In this document: piece by piece, positions 1-6,646 of the stretch
Position numbering within the stretch: the stretch's first letter is position 1
How the letters are laid out: the number at the start of each line of letters is the position of its first letter
Origin: an uncultured Chloroflexota bacterium
GTDB lineage: Bacteria; Chloroflexota; Limnocylindria; Limnocylindrales; Limnocylindraceae
NCBI GenBank assembly: GCA_903944295.1
Contig: CAJARA010000101.1
Coordinates: 1-12,318 of the forward strand
Direction: 5' to 3'
DNA length: 12,318 nucleotides
Position numbers and translations under genes: made by a program
The notes under the pieces: generated by a model
The model's database searches: none
What the model was told of the DNA's origin: nothing
Seen by the model: only the letters and a program-made list of their open reading frames with translations

Positions 1-1256
1 ACCGCTTCGCACGCGCGCAGTGTCGCCTCCCAGTTGCCCGTGTGTCCGACCATGTCTGGATTCGCAAAGTTCGCAACGATGAACTGCTCTTCGCCGCCTT
101 CAATAGAAGCGACCACCGCGTCGGCAATCTCGGCGGCCCGCATCTGCGGAGCGAGATCGTAGGTCGCAACGCTCGGGCTCGGGATGAGGAGGCGACGCTC
201 GCCCGGGAATGCCTCCTCCCTCCCTCCGTTCAGAAAGTAGGTGACATGAGCGTACTTCTCCGTCTCTGCAACGTGAAACTGCCGCAGCCCAGCGTTAGCA
301 ACACTCTCGGCGAGCGACGGCACCGCCGTAGGGCCGAAGATCGCAGGACTCCCCGCCTCTTCGCCGTACGAGCTCATCCCGAAGAGCGTTACGGGGAGCT
401 GCGCTGGCCGCGCCGAAGCGGTGAAGACGTTGGCGCTTAGCGCTGCAACGAGTTGGCGGGCGCGGTCAGCACGGAAGTTCGCGTGGATCACCGTGTCGCT
501 CGACCGCATCACGGGATCCTCTCCCTCCGCGGCAAGGAGGACGGTTGGCGTCACGAACTCATCACTCTCTCCTCGCGCATAGGCCTCCTCAATGGCGGCT
601 GCAGCACTTGATGCGTGGGCCCCCTCCCCTGCGACGATCGCCGCGACGGCCGCCGCCGTGCGCTCCCAGCGGTGATCCCGATCCATGGCGAAGTAGCGGC
701 CGGAGATGGTTGCAATGCGTGCAGTGGGGGCGGCGGCGGAGAGGCGCTGCTCGAGATCTGCGAGGTACGCAGGCGCCGATCGTGGCGGCGTGTCGCGACC
801 GTCAAGGAAGAGGTGAACGAAGATGGAGTGCACCCCTGATCGCTGCGCCGCCTCCGCAAGGGCGATGAGGTGCTGGTCACTGGCGTGTACGCCACCCGGG
901 CCGAGGAGGCTCATCAGATGCAGCCGCCCACCGTGCGCCAACTTCAGCGCGCGCTGAAGCTCCGGTCGCTGGGAGAAGCTACCGTCGGCGAGTGCTGCGT
1001 TGATCCGTGGCAACTCTTGCGGCACGCGCTGCCCAGCGCCAATGTTGAGATGCCCAACCTCACTATTGCCCATCTGACCTTCAGGGAGGCCAACGGCTAC
1101 ACCGCTCGCCTCAAGCGCTGTGTGTGGCCAACGCTCGAGCAGTGCGCGCCAAACTGGCATCTTCGCCTGTGCGATCGCGTCCACCGCTGGATCGTTACCG
1201 ATCCCAAAGCCATCAATGATCAGCAGGATGAGCGGATTTACCTTCAGTGATGTCAT
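1..1256 (-). CDS. gpmI: 2,3-bisphosphoglycerate-independent phosphoglycerate mutase, 5' part (runs off left edge)
   Basis: Interconverts 3- and 2-phosphoglycerate in cytosolic lower glycolysis, using two metal ions (Mn in family members) and a phosphoserine intermediate. I translated the minus strand from the ATG at 1256: 418 codons are open to the window edge. The N-terminus has the metal-binding IIDGFG (Asp15), then GQMGNSEVGH with the catalytic serine Ser65. Further on are LDGRDTPP, GRYFAMDRD, NFRADRARQ, and NPDMVGHTG carrying metal ligands Asp401 and His405. Family members are about 510 residues, so roughly 90-100 C-terminal residues, including the last metal ligands, lie outside the window. 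The start codon overlaps the tpiA stop by 4 bases (ATGA) and has no clear Shine-Dalgarno site, so translation is probably coupled to tpiA. Family assignment is close to certain. Confidence 0.96.
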   Translation of the reverse strand, partial: MTSLKVNPLILLIIDGFGIGNDPAVDAIAQAKMPVWRALLERWPHTALEASGVAVGLPEGQMGNSEVGHLNIGAGQRVPQELPRINAALADGSFSQRPELQRALKLAHGGRLHLMSLLGPGGVHASDQHLIALAEAAQRSGVHSIFVHLFLDGRDTPPRSAPAYLADLEQRLSAAAPTARIATISGRYFAMDRDHRWERTAAAVAAIVAGEGAHASSAAAAIEEAYARGESDEFVTPTVLLAAEGEDPVMRSSDTVIHANFRADRARQLVAALSANVFTASARPAQLPVTLFGMSSYGEEAGSPAIFGPTAVPSLAESVANAGLRQFHVAETEKYAHVTYFLNGGREEAFPGERRLLIPSPSVATYDLAPQMRAAEIADAVVASIEGGEEQFIVANFANPDMVGHTGNWEATLRACEA

Positions 1257-2047
1257 GACGCCACACCAACGGCGGTGGCAATCTCAAGGAGTCGCTCGGC
1301 CTGGAGTGAGGCGCCACCGATCAACAACCCGTTGAGGCTCCCCTCTCCTGTTGGGCTCAGGAAGCCCGCAGCACTTTTTCCGTCGACGCTCCCTCCATAA
1401 AGAATGCGTAACGATGATGAGGAGGTCTCCGATCGAAGTGCACGAGCCACTGCCGCTGCAACGTCTGGGCTCGCCGCCTGGCCGCTACCGATCGCCCAGA
1501 CTGGTTCATAGGCAATCGTGACGCCGCTACCTAGCACCATGGCGACATCACATCCGAGTGTGGCGGCACCAGCGAGGACCTCGCGCCACTGACGCACCAC
1601 CAGCGCGCATCGCTCGCTCTCTGTCGCCTTTGGGTCGGCATCGCCGAAACAGAGGATTGGTCTGATGCCAGCGGCAACGCAGCGAGCAAGCTTTGCGCCA
1701 ATCAAGCTTCCACTCTCACCACGAGCGCGACGCTCTGAGTGACCGAGGATCACCGCGTCAGCAGCGCCGAGAAGATGCGATGCAGGGATCTCTCCCGTTG
1801 CGGCTCCGGCAAGGTCGCTGGAGCAGTCTTGTGCGGCGATCCCGAGCTTAAGCGCGTCATGCTCACGGCGAAGGAGCGAGGCGACCGCAACGAGTCCCAC
1901 CATGCTCGGCGCGATCATCAGCGAGCCTGGAGAGAGTCGCCGCGTGGCACCGAGCGTTGCAATCTGCGCGGCAAGTGCCACCTCCTCACCGGGTGCGAGG
2001 TTCGCCTTCCAATTGGCGATCAGGAGTGGCTGGGCTGCGTCGTTCAT
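1253..2047 (-). CDS. tpiA: Triose-phosphate isomerase
   Basis: Interconverts glyceraldehyde-3-phosphate and dihydroxyacetone phosphate in glycolysis and gluconeogenesis; a cytosolic TIM barrel, normally a dimer. From the ATG at 2047 the protein is 264 residues, slightly longer than the usual 250. Visible motifs are ANWKAN (Asn12, Lys14), LGHSERR (His103), AYEPVWAIGSG (catalytic Glu181 and the flexible loop 6), and the phosphate-binding LYGGS and GGAS. The frame stays open to 2155, but that extension lies inside whiA and has no family match, so 2047 is preferred. The segment usually ending CVGE reads CFGD here. whiA ends 7 bases upstream and no good Shine-Dalgarno site is present, suggesting coupled translation. 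The stop overlaps the gpmI start by 4 bases. Confidence 0.96.
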   Translation of the reverse strand: MNDAAQPLLIANWKANLAPGEEVALAAQIATLGATRRLSPGSLMIAPSMVGLVAVASLLRREHDALKLGIAAQDCSSDLAGAATGEIPASHLLGAADAVILGHSERRARGESGSLIGAKLARCVAAGIRPILCFGDADPKATESERCALVVRQWREVLAGAATLGCDVAMVLGSGVTIAYEPVWAIGSGQAASPDVAAAVARALRSETSSSSLRILYGGSVDGKSAAGFLSPTGEGSLNGLLIGGASLQAERLLEIATAVGVAS

Positions 2048-2054
2048 CGGTAGA

Positions 2055-2867
2055 TCATGGCAGAGCCGCCTCGCTCCGTAAGGCTGCCGCCTGGCGCTCG
2101 ATCGTTGCGAGCGCACGCTGCACCACGCTGCGCGAGAGGCTGAGTGTCTCGCCAAGCTCTGCGATCGTCGCCTCAGGGTGCGCCAGACGAGCGGAGCTCA
2201 CGCGTTGCAGCAGGCCAGCGGGCGGTAGGACGCCCTCCTCGATCAACTCTGCCGCCGCGCGCGCCTGGCGCATCCCGGCGAGCACGGCGCGCTGTATATT
2301 CGCCGTCTCGGCATTCACACTGCGATTCAGTTCGCCACGAATCTGCCGCACCACACCACGAGCCTCAATCTCAGCGATGGAGCTGCCCGCACCGAGACGT
2401 CGCAGCAGGTCCAAGATCTGCGTTCGATCCTTCCAGACGATGACGCCTCGGCCGCGTCGCACGCGATAAAGACCTGATACCCCCTCCGCTTCGAGCGCCG
2501 TCACCACGTGACGCGCTTCAACTTGCGTGAGCACGAGCTCCAGATGGATGCGGCCAGAGGCGAGCGAGAGTGACCCGCGACTCAGGATGCGTCCCCGTAG
2601 GAAGGCGCTGCGACAGTGTGCTGTTGCATCTGCATCAGCCAGTGCTCGCGCGCGCTTCAGCGCACGGCCACCCGGCGACGCCTCAACGTCGTGAGAGGCC
2701 GAAGCGGAGCTGAGTCGATGCACGGTCCTGGCGATTGCAACGTCCGAACGTCGCCCTGGGTCTGCCAGTGCATCAAGTTCAGTGGCGCGACAACACTTCC
2801 GCTGCGGAGTAATCGCCGCGAGCTCATGTCGTATTGCACTCACTAGATCGCGCTCGTTTCGGCTCAT
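2055..2867 (-). CDS. whiA: WhiA-family DNA-binding regulator, shortened N-terminal domain
   Basis: WhiA pairs a degenerate LAGLIDADG-homing-endonuclease-like domain with a C-terminal helix-turn-helix. It is a sporulation regulator in Streptomyces and affects division and chromosome segregation in Bacillus subtilis. Here, 270 residues from the ATG at 2867 show KCCRATELDAL (24-34), CRSAFLRGRILSRGSL (85-100), and the family signature VNAETANIQRAV (184-195) followed by Gln201. The C-terminal HTH region is at about 230-258 (PEATIAELGETLSLSRSVVQ). Family members are usually 310-330 residues. The missing 50 or so fall between residues 34 and 82, where the first beta-hairpin of the domain is expected. 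A TTG at 2870 is in frame one codon upstream, but the ATG sits in a TGATG overlap with the yvcK stop and has AAGG at good spacing. Family assignment is firm; its regulatory targets cannot be inferred. Confidence 0.9.
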   Translation of the reverse strand: MSRNERDLVSAIRHELAAITPQRKCCRATELDALADPGRRSDVAIARTVHRLSSASASHDVEASPGGRALKRARALADADATAHCRSAFLRGRILSRGSLSLASGRIHLELVLTQVEARHVVTALEAEGVSGLYRVRRGRGVIVWKDRTQILDLLRRLGAGSSIAEIEARGVVRQIRGELNRSVNAETANIQRAVLAGMRQARAAAELIEEGVLPPAGLLQRVSSARLAHPEATIAELGETLSLSRSVVQRALATIERQAAALRSEAALP

Positions 2868-3877
2868 CAATCAACCTTATGCAAGAGAGGCTTCAGTTTC
2901 AGCAATGCGTGCGCAAGAAGGAGTGAATCGTGGAGGTGCGGACGCACCTTTGAGGCGATAGAGCGAACCAGAATTGGCGGGCGAGGCTCGGCGCTCGGGC
3001 TAGCTGCGCGGGTGAAGCGTGGTTGCAGTTGTAGGCCGGGATCAGCAGCCCCCCTCCGCGAGATCGCCGCCGCAAGGACGAGATCAATCAGCCCCGCCCC
3101 CCCATGCGCGACGAGCGCATCCATGTGCGCGTCGAGGTTCATCCCCTCGGTCTCCCCCTCTTGCTCATCGACATTCGCCACCCAGATCAACGGGGCGCGA
3201 CGTGCTGCAAGCGCACTCCGAATCTCTGGCACCAAGAGGTGCGGGATGAGGCTCGTATAGAGACTGCCGGGTCCAAGGACGAGCAAGTCCGCCTGCGAGA
3301 TTGCAGCCAGCGCACTTCGCGTTGCACGCACGGAGGTTGAGTCGAGCGAAACAGAGTCAATACCTCTGGTGCGAGCAAGGCGCGCCTGCCCTATGACGCT
3401 GAGGCCTGCGCGGGTGTGGCCGCGGAGACGGAGCGCCTCCGTCGTTGCTGGGATGACGCGCCCGCGCACGTTGAGAATTCGATGCACGCGTTCAATGCCG
3501 CGCTCAAGATCACCGCCCTCCTCGGCGATCGCCGCCGCGAGGAGGAGATTCCCCACAGGGTGCCCGCGCGTTGCGCCACGCTCTGCGGGAAGTCGATGCT
3601 GCAACAGCGCGCCAGCGGTTGACTCGGCATCTGCAAGTGCGATGAGGCAGTTGCGCAGATCGCCAACTGGAGGGATGCCAAGCCGCGCACGGAGGATGCC
3701 AGAGGACCCGCCGTCATCGGCCATGGAGACGATGGCGGTGAGATCAACCCCTTGCCCCTTCAGCCCGCGGAGGATCGTTGCCATCCCCGTGCCCCCGCCA
3801 AGCACCACCATGCGTCGCTGACGACGCTGAACCTTCCGAGCGAGTGAACCGCCGCGGATCCAAGAGCGGAGCCCCAC
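2867..3877 (-). CDS. yvcK: YvcK/CofD-like protein (gluconeogenesis factor family)
   Basis: A cytosolic protein of the YvcK family, related to the CofD fold. In B. subtilis it is needed for growth on gluconeogenic carbon sources and binds UDP-GlcNAc; no enzymatic reaction is established. Motifs in the 336 residues: VVLGGGTGMATILRGLK (24-40), VSMADDGGSSG (50-60), GIPPVGDLRNCL (67-78), GHPVGNLLL (105-113), VIPATTEAL (141-149), ADLLVLGPGSLYTSLIP (196-212) and GETEGMN (241-247). Length is typical, with a short basic N-terminal lead. The start is a GTG with AGGAG at 3887-3891, nine bases upstream and inside the rapZ end. The gap to rapZ is 5 bases, and the stop overlaps the whiA ATG by one base. 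Its place between rapZ and whiA is conserved in Gram-positive bacteria and supports the call. Confidence 0.95.
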   Translation of the reverse strand: MGLRSWIRGGSLARKVQRRQRRMVVLGGGTGMATILRGLKGQGVDLTAIVSMADDGGSSGILRARLGIPPVGDLRNCLIALADAESTAGALLQHRLPAERGATRGHPVGNLLLAAAIAEEGGDLERGIERVHRILNVRGRVIPATTEALRLRGHTRAGLSVIGQARLARTRGIDSVSLDSTSVRATRSALAAISQADLLVLGPGSLYTSLIPHLLVPEIRSALAARRAPLIWVANVDEQEGETEGMNLDAHMDALVAHGGAGLIDLVLAAAISRRGAADPGLQLQPRFTRAASPSAEPRPPILVRSIASKVRPHLHDSLLLAHALLKLKPLLHKVD

Positions 3878-3882
3878 GACCG

Positions 3883-4764
3883 TTAGCTCCTGAGGATGTC
3901 GCGGTGCTCCACCACGATCGGCGCCCCATCAGCAACCGGCGCAAGGGCCTTCGCGAGCGCCTCCACGATGGCAACGGATCGGTGGCGACCGCCGGTACAT
4001 CCGATCGCAATGCTCAACCTGCCACGCCCATCGGCAAGGTATGCGGCGAGCGTCTCCCGCAGATAGGCGAGAATTGACGCGGTGAGCTCCGCACCGACCG
4101 GATCGCCCAGCACGTACTCACTGATCTCCTTTGATCGCCCATCAAGTGGTCGAAGTTCTGGCACCCAGTGTGGATTCGCCGCGGAGCGGACGTCAAAGAC
4201 GAGATCCGCTTCAAGCGGGATGCCGTGCTTATATCCGAAACTGGTGAGGCGAACGCCAACGCGCTCCTCGCTCTCTAGTGCCTCGCTGACCAGCCGATCA
4301 CGCAGCTCGCGCCCAGTGAGGTCGCTCGTATCAATCACGGCATCGGCTGCCTCACGGGTGGCGCTCAACAGGGCACGCTCCGCAGCAATCGCCTCGGCAA
4401 CTGAGCGCGGAGCGTCCACAGCGCCCCCGAGTGGATGGCGGTGTCGCGTTTCGCTAAATCTACGGATCAGCACATCGTCCCGAGCATCTAAGAAGATAAT
4501 CCGCGCCGTCACGCCAATTGAGGCCGCGCCACTTCGAACCGATTCAATCGTATGGCTCGGATCTCCATCGCGTGCATCAAGGACTAGGCAGACGCGCGCG
4601 AAGCGCTCAGGATCTTGTCCAATCTTCTCAACAAGTGCGGGGAGGAGCTCGAATGGGAGGTTATCAATCGTGCGGAAGCCGATATCTTCGAGTGACTTCG
4701 TTGCCGTGGTCTTCCCCGCTCCTGAGAGCCCCGTCAGCAGGATGATGCGGCGATCGCGACTCAC
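3883..4764 (-). CDS. rapZ: RapZ/YvcJ-family P-loop nucleotide-binding protein
   Basis: RapZ in E. coli is an RNA-binding adaptor controlling GlmS (glucosamine-6-phosphate synthase) through small RNAs. The B. subtilis homologue YvcJ binds and hydrolyses nucleotides and its role is less clear. This protein is 293 residues, normal length. The Walker A motif is GLSGAGKTT (12-20), followed by DNLP (34-37), RRFSETRHRHPL (101-112), SFGYKHGIP (175-183), NPHWVPELRPL (197-207) and the C-terminal IGCTGGRHRSV (254-264). The usual FDVRFLPNP stretch reads FDVRSAANP. Translation starts at a GTG (4764) overlapping the tatC stop by 4 bases (GTGA), with only a weak upstream purine run. Adjacent yvcK and whiA form the classical trio. 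Family certain; whether it controls an sRNA here is unknown. Confidence 0.95.
   Translation of the reverse strand: MSRDRRIILLTGLSGAGKTTATKSLEDIGFRTIDNLPFELLPALVEKIGQDPERFARVCLVLDARDGDPSHTIESVRSGAASIGVTARIIFLDARDDVLIRRFSETRHRHPLGGAVDAPRSVAEAIAAERALLSATREAADAVIDTSDLTGRELRDRLVSEALESEERVGVRLTSFGYKHGIPLEADLVFDVRSAANPHWVPELRPLDGRSKEISEYVLGDPVGAELTASILAYLRETLAAYLADGRGRLSIAIGCTGGRHRSVAIVEALAKALAPVADGAPIVVEHRDILRS
3887..3891 (-). promoter_or_regulatory. Ribosome binding site of yvcK
   Basis: AGGAG lies nine bases upstream of the GTG at 3877, inside the last codons of rapZ. It decides in favour of this GTG over the internal ATG at codon 23 (just before VVLGGG). Confidence 0.75.
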
Positions 4765-5492
4765 TTCCCGCCCGCCTTCACCAGAATGATTGAGAACTCA
4801 TACAGGATCAGCAGCGTCACGGCGAGGATTAATGGGCTGACGATGTCTGTCCCTGGCGTAGCGATCGTGCTCAAGATCACGATCGCAACAACCGCCCCGC
4901 GGCGCCACGTGCGCAACTTTGCCGAGGTGATGATCCCCACACGGGAGAGGAAGACGAGAAGGATCGGGTACTCGGCGGCGAGCGCAAACACTAGGATGAG
5001 GCCGCCAACGAATCCAAAATATCGATCTGCCGCAATCATCGGGAGAAGGTCGGCGCTCGCGAACGAGAGGAGGAAGCCAACCGCGAACGGGAGCACACTC
5101 CAGGCCACAGCGGCGCCGATGAGGAAGAGGAGGAGGGCGAGCGGGAGCCACGGTCGCGCGCTGCGTCGCTCTGATTTCGTTAAGCCGGGACTGATGAAGG
5201 CCCACGCCTGCCAGAGGAGAATCGGCATCGCCAACGCGATCCCGCCGATCAGACTCAGCTGCATTCGAATGCCAAATGCATCACCGACGCCCGTAAAGTA
5301 GAGGTTCACCGCGCCGAGTGGCGAACGGAGCAGCGTAATCAGCCCGTCTGCGAGCGCGAAGGTCGTAGCCGCCCCAGCGGCCACCGCAAGAAGCGAAATT
5401 ACGATCCGACGTCGGAGTTCACGGAGATGGTCAACAAGTGGTGCGGTCGTTGACGCACCATCTGCGTCACGCACGAGTGCCTTCGCCGTCAT
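4761..5492 (-). CDS. tatC: Sec-independent protein translocase subunit TatC
   Basis: Polytopic inner-membrane receptor for twin-arginine signal peptides, working with TatA to export folded proteins. It has 243 residues and about six hydrophobic segments, near 29-49, 77-99, 117-140, 157-183, 197-212 and 217-237. The family signatures are DHLRELRRR at the N-terminus (Glu25, equivalent to the signal-peptide-contacting Glu15 of E. coli), AMPILLWQAWAFISPGLTKSERR (88-110; Glu108 equivalent to Glu103), and ATPGTDIVSPL (211-221) before the last segment with LYE. A GGGGAG sequence at 5501-5506 precedes the ATG at 5492, and tatA ends 29 bases upstream. The stop overlaps the GTG of rapZ. No TatB is adjacent, so this looks like a minimal TatA-TatC system. 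Confidence 0.96.
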   Translation of the reverse strand: MTAKALVRDADGASTTAPLVDHLRELRRRIVISLLAVAAGAATTFALADGLITLLRSPLGAVNLYFTGVGDAFGIRMQLSLIGGIALAMPILLWQAWAFISPGLTKSERRSARPWLPLALLLFLIGAAVAWSVLPFAVGFLLSFASADLLPMIAADRYFGFVGGLILVFALAAEYPILLVFLSRVGIITSAKLRTWRRGAVVAIVILSTIATPGTDIVSPLILAVTLLILYEFSIILVKAGGK

Positions 5493-5496
5493 ACGG

Positions 5497-5521
5497 GTCG
5501 CTCCCCGCGCCGCTTAGCGAC
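5497..5521 (-). other. Possible hairpin in the tatA-tatC spacer, overlapping the tatC ribosome binding site
   Basis: GTCGCT (5521-5516) is the exact reverse complement of AGCGAC (5502-5497), giving a 6-bp stem with a 13-base loop just after the tatA stop. The last two bases of the tatC Shine-Dalgarno sequence (GGGGAG, 5506-5501) lie in the 3' arm. A stem this short could arise by chance. If real, it could lower tatC translation relative to tatA. Confidence 0.3.
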
Positions 5522-5725
5522 TCAGCCCTTCCTCTTTGGGCGACGCGCTGGGCTCTTGCGCGCTGGGCGGCTCTCCTGCGAATCACCCGCATCTGAGGTC
5601 GCCTTGCGGAATTCACGGAAGGAGCGTCCAACCGCGGCGCCAATCTCTGGGAGCTTCCCAGGACCAAAGACGACGAGGATGACGGCAAGGATGAGGATGA
5701 GTTCGCCAGGTCCAATGTTGGGCAT
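5522..5725 (-). CDS. tatA: Sec-independent protein translocase subunit TatA
   Basis: Small membrane protein that assembles with TatC into the twin-arginine export pore. The 67 residues follow the TatA/E plan: a short outer N-terminus (MPNIGPGE, conserved Glu8), one transmembrane helix (about 8-20), the FGPGKLPEIG hinge (20-29), an amphipathic helix (about 30-42, RSFREFRKA) and a hydrophilic, strongly basic tail ending KRKG. The ATG at 5725 has a strong AAGGAG at 5734-5739. This is the best-isolated gene here: 39 bases separate it from pyrF and 29 from tatC, and both gaps can form a hairpin. That fits the need for many more TatA than TatC copies, though the link is inference. Only one TatA-type protein is visible. 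Confidence 0.96.
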   Translation of the reverse strand: MPNIGPGELILILAVILVVFGPGKLPEIGAAVGRSFREFRKATSDAGDSQESRPARKSPARRPKRKG

Positions 5726-5733
5726 GTTCGGTT

Positions 5734-5739
5734 CTCCTT
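5734..5739 (-). promoter_or_regulatory. Strong ribosome binding site of tatA
   Basis: AAGGAG lies eight bases before the tatA ATG at 5725 and outside the upstream hairpin. It is one of the best Shine-Dalgarno matches in the window, consistent with high translation of TatA. Confidence 0.75.
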
Positions 5740-5748
5740 ACGCTGCTA

Positions 5749-5762
5749 CGTCCTGAAGGACG
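5749..5762 (-). other. Possible hairpin in the pyrF-tatA spacer
   Basis: CGTCC (5762-5758) pairs with GGACG (5753-5749) around a TTCA loop, two bases after the pyrF stop codon. No U-run follows, so a Rho-independent terminator is unlikely. It could be an mRNA processing or stability boundary in front of tatA, or chance. Confidence 0.3.
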
Positions 5763-5764
5763 AC

Positions 5765-6646
5765 CTATTGGGCGAGTATAGCGAGACGCCTCCCCCACTC
5801 CGCCGCCCGTGCGTGAATCGCCTCTTCCAGCGCGCCACCAGAGAGGCGCGCCTCCCCGGCGCCGCTCGCCTCTCCCGAGATGCCACGCCCCACATTCACA
5901 AGTAGGCCGCCACCGAACCGACCCGCCGCGGCCCCTGCAGTCGCTCCGCCGTGCTGCGTCACCATCGTCAGGTCTCCCCCTTGCGCGCCAATGCCAGGGA
6001 CGAGGAGTGGGAGTGAGGGGGCCGTCTCGCGGAGTTTGACAAACGCGCCACCCGCCGTAGCGCCAGCAACAAGGCCGATCCGCCCCGCCAGCGCCTCAGG
6101 TCGTACAGCGGCGAGACGCGCAACACGAAGGTAGAGCTCCTCTTCTGGCGCATCCCCCGTTGCGGTAAGGCGCAACTCTTGCAGCTCCGCCGACTCTGGG
6201 TTCGACGTCCGGCAGAGGAGATAGACGAATCGATCGTCGCGTTCAAGGAGTGGTGCAAGTGCCCCAATGCCAAGGTATGGACTCGCTGTCACCGCGTCTG
6301 CACCGAGAGCATCAAATAGTGCACGCGCCTGTGCCTTCACCGTATTCCCAATATCACCCCGCTTCACATCCATGATAATCGGGGTCTCGGCAGGGGTGAG
6401 CGCGCGGATCTCTTCGGCGAGTGCAACACCTTCAGCGCCGTACGCCTCAAAGAAGGCGAGGTTCACCTTGTATGCGGCAGCATACTGCGCCGTTGCCGCA
6501 ACGAGTAGACGCACCCATTCGCGTAGCCCGGCAACAGATGCTGCGTGTTCTGGCGAAAGGTGCGCAGGATCGGGATCAATTCCAACGCAGAGGCTGCTGC
6601 CAACGCGTTGCGATGATGCGGCGAGGAGTTCAAGGTAGCGACTCAT
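5765..6646 (-). CDS. pyrF: Orotidine-5'-phosphate decarboxylase (type 2 style)
   Basis: Last step of de novo UMP synthesis, decarboxylating OMP; a cytosolic TIM-barrel enzyme. The protein is 293 residues, which fits the longer type 2 subgroup rather than the ~240-residue E. coli type. Motifs are VGIDPD (21-26), YKVNLAFFEAYG (59-70, Lys60), the catalytic MDVKRGDIGNT (92-102; Asp93, Lys95, Asp98), TASPYLG, LVPGIGAQGGD (215-225) and VNVGRGIS (250-257) for phosphate binding. The ATG at 6646 overlaps the upstream stop by 4 bases and has a good AGGGAGG at 6656-6662. An in-frame extension to 6688 lies inside the upstream gene and is not needed. It stands alone, without other pyrimidine genes, between the beta-propeller gene and tatA. 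Confidence 0.95.
   Translation of the reverse strand: MSRYLELLAASSQRVGSSLCVGIDPDPAHLSPEHAASVAGLREWVRLLVAATAQYAAAYKVNLAFFEAYGAEGVALAEEIRALTPAETPIIMDVKRGDIGNTVKAQARALFDALGADAVTASPYLGIGALAPLLERDDRFVYLLCRTSNPESAELQELRLTATGDAPEEELYLRVARLAAVRPEALAGRIGLVAGATAGGAFVKLRETAPSLPLLVPGIGAQGGDLTMVTQHGGATAGAAAGRFGGGLLVNVGRGISGEASGAGEARLSGGALEEAIHARAAEWGRRLAILAQ

Noticed and set aside
2048..2155. 36-residue N-terminal extension of TpiA
   Set aside because: It lies inside whiA, has no TIM similarity, and TIM proteins begin just before the NWK motif. The ATG at 2047 gives the expected start.
4082..4789. A 235-codon open frame on the plus strand opposite rapZ
   Set aside because: It is antisense to a clear RapZ gene. 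The translation is Arg/Ser-rich low-complexity text with no family motif, as expected of a shadow frame at high GC. Similar plus-strand frames opposite gpmI, tpiA, tatC and pyrF were rejected for the same reason.
5749..5762. Rho-independent terminator between pyrF and tatA
   Set aside because: The stem is only five base pairs and no U-run follows; the next bases are TAGCAGCGTAAGG.
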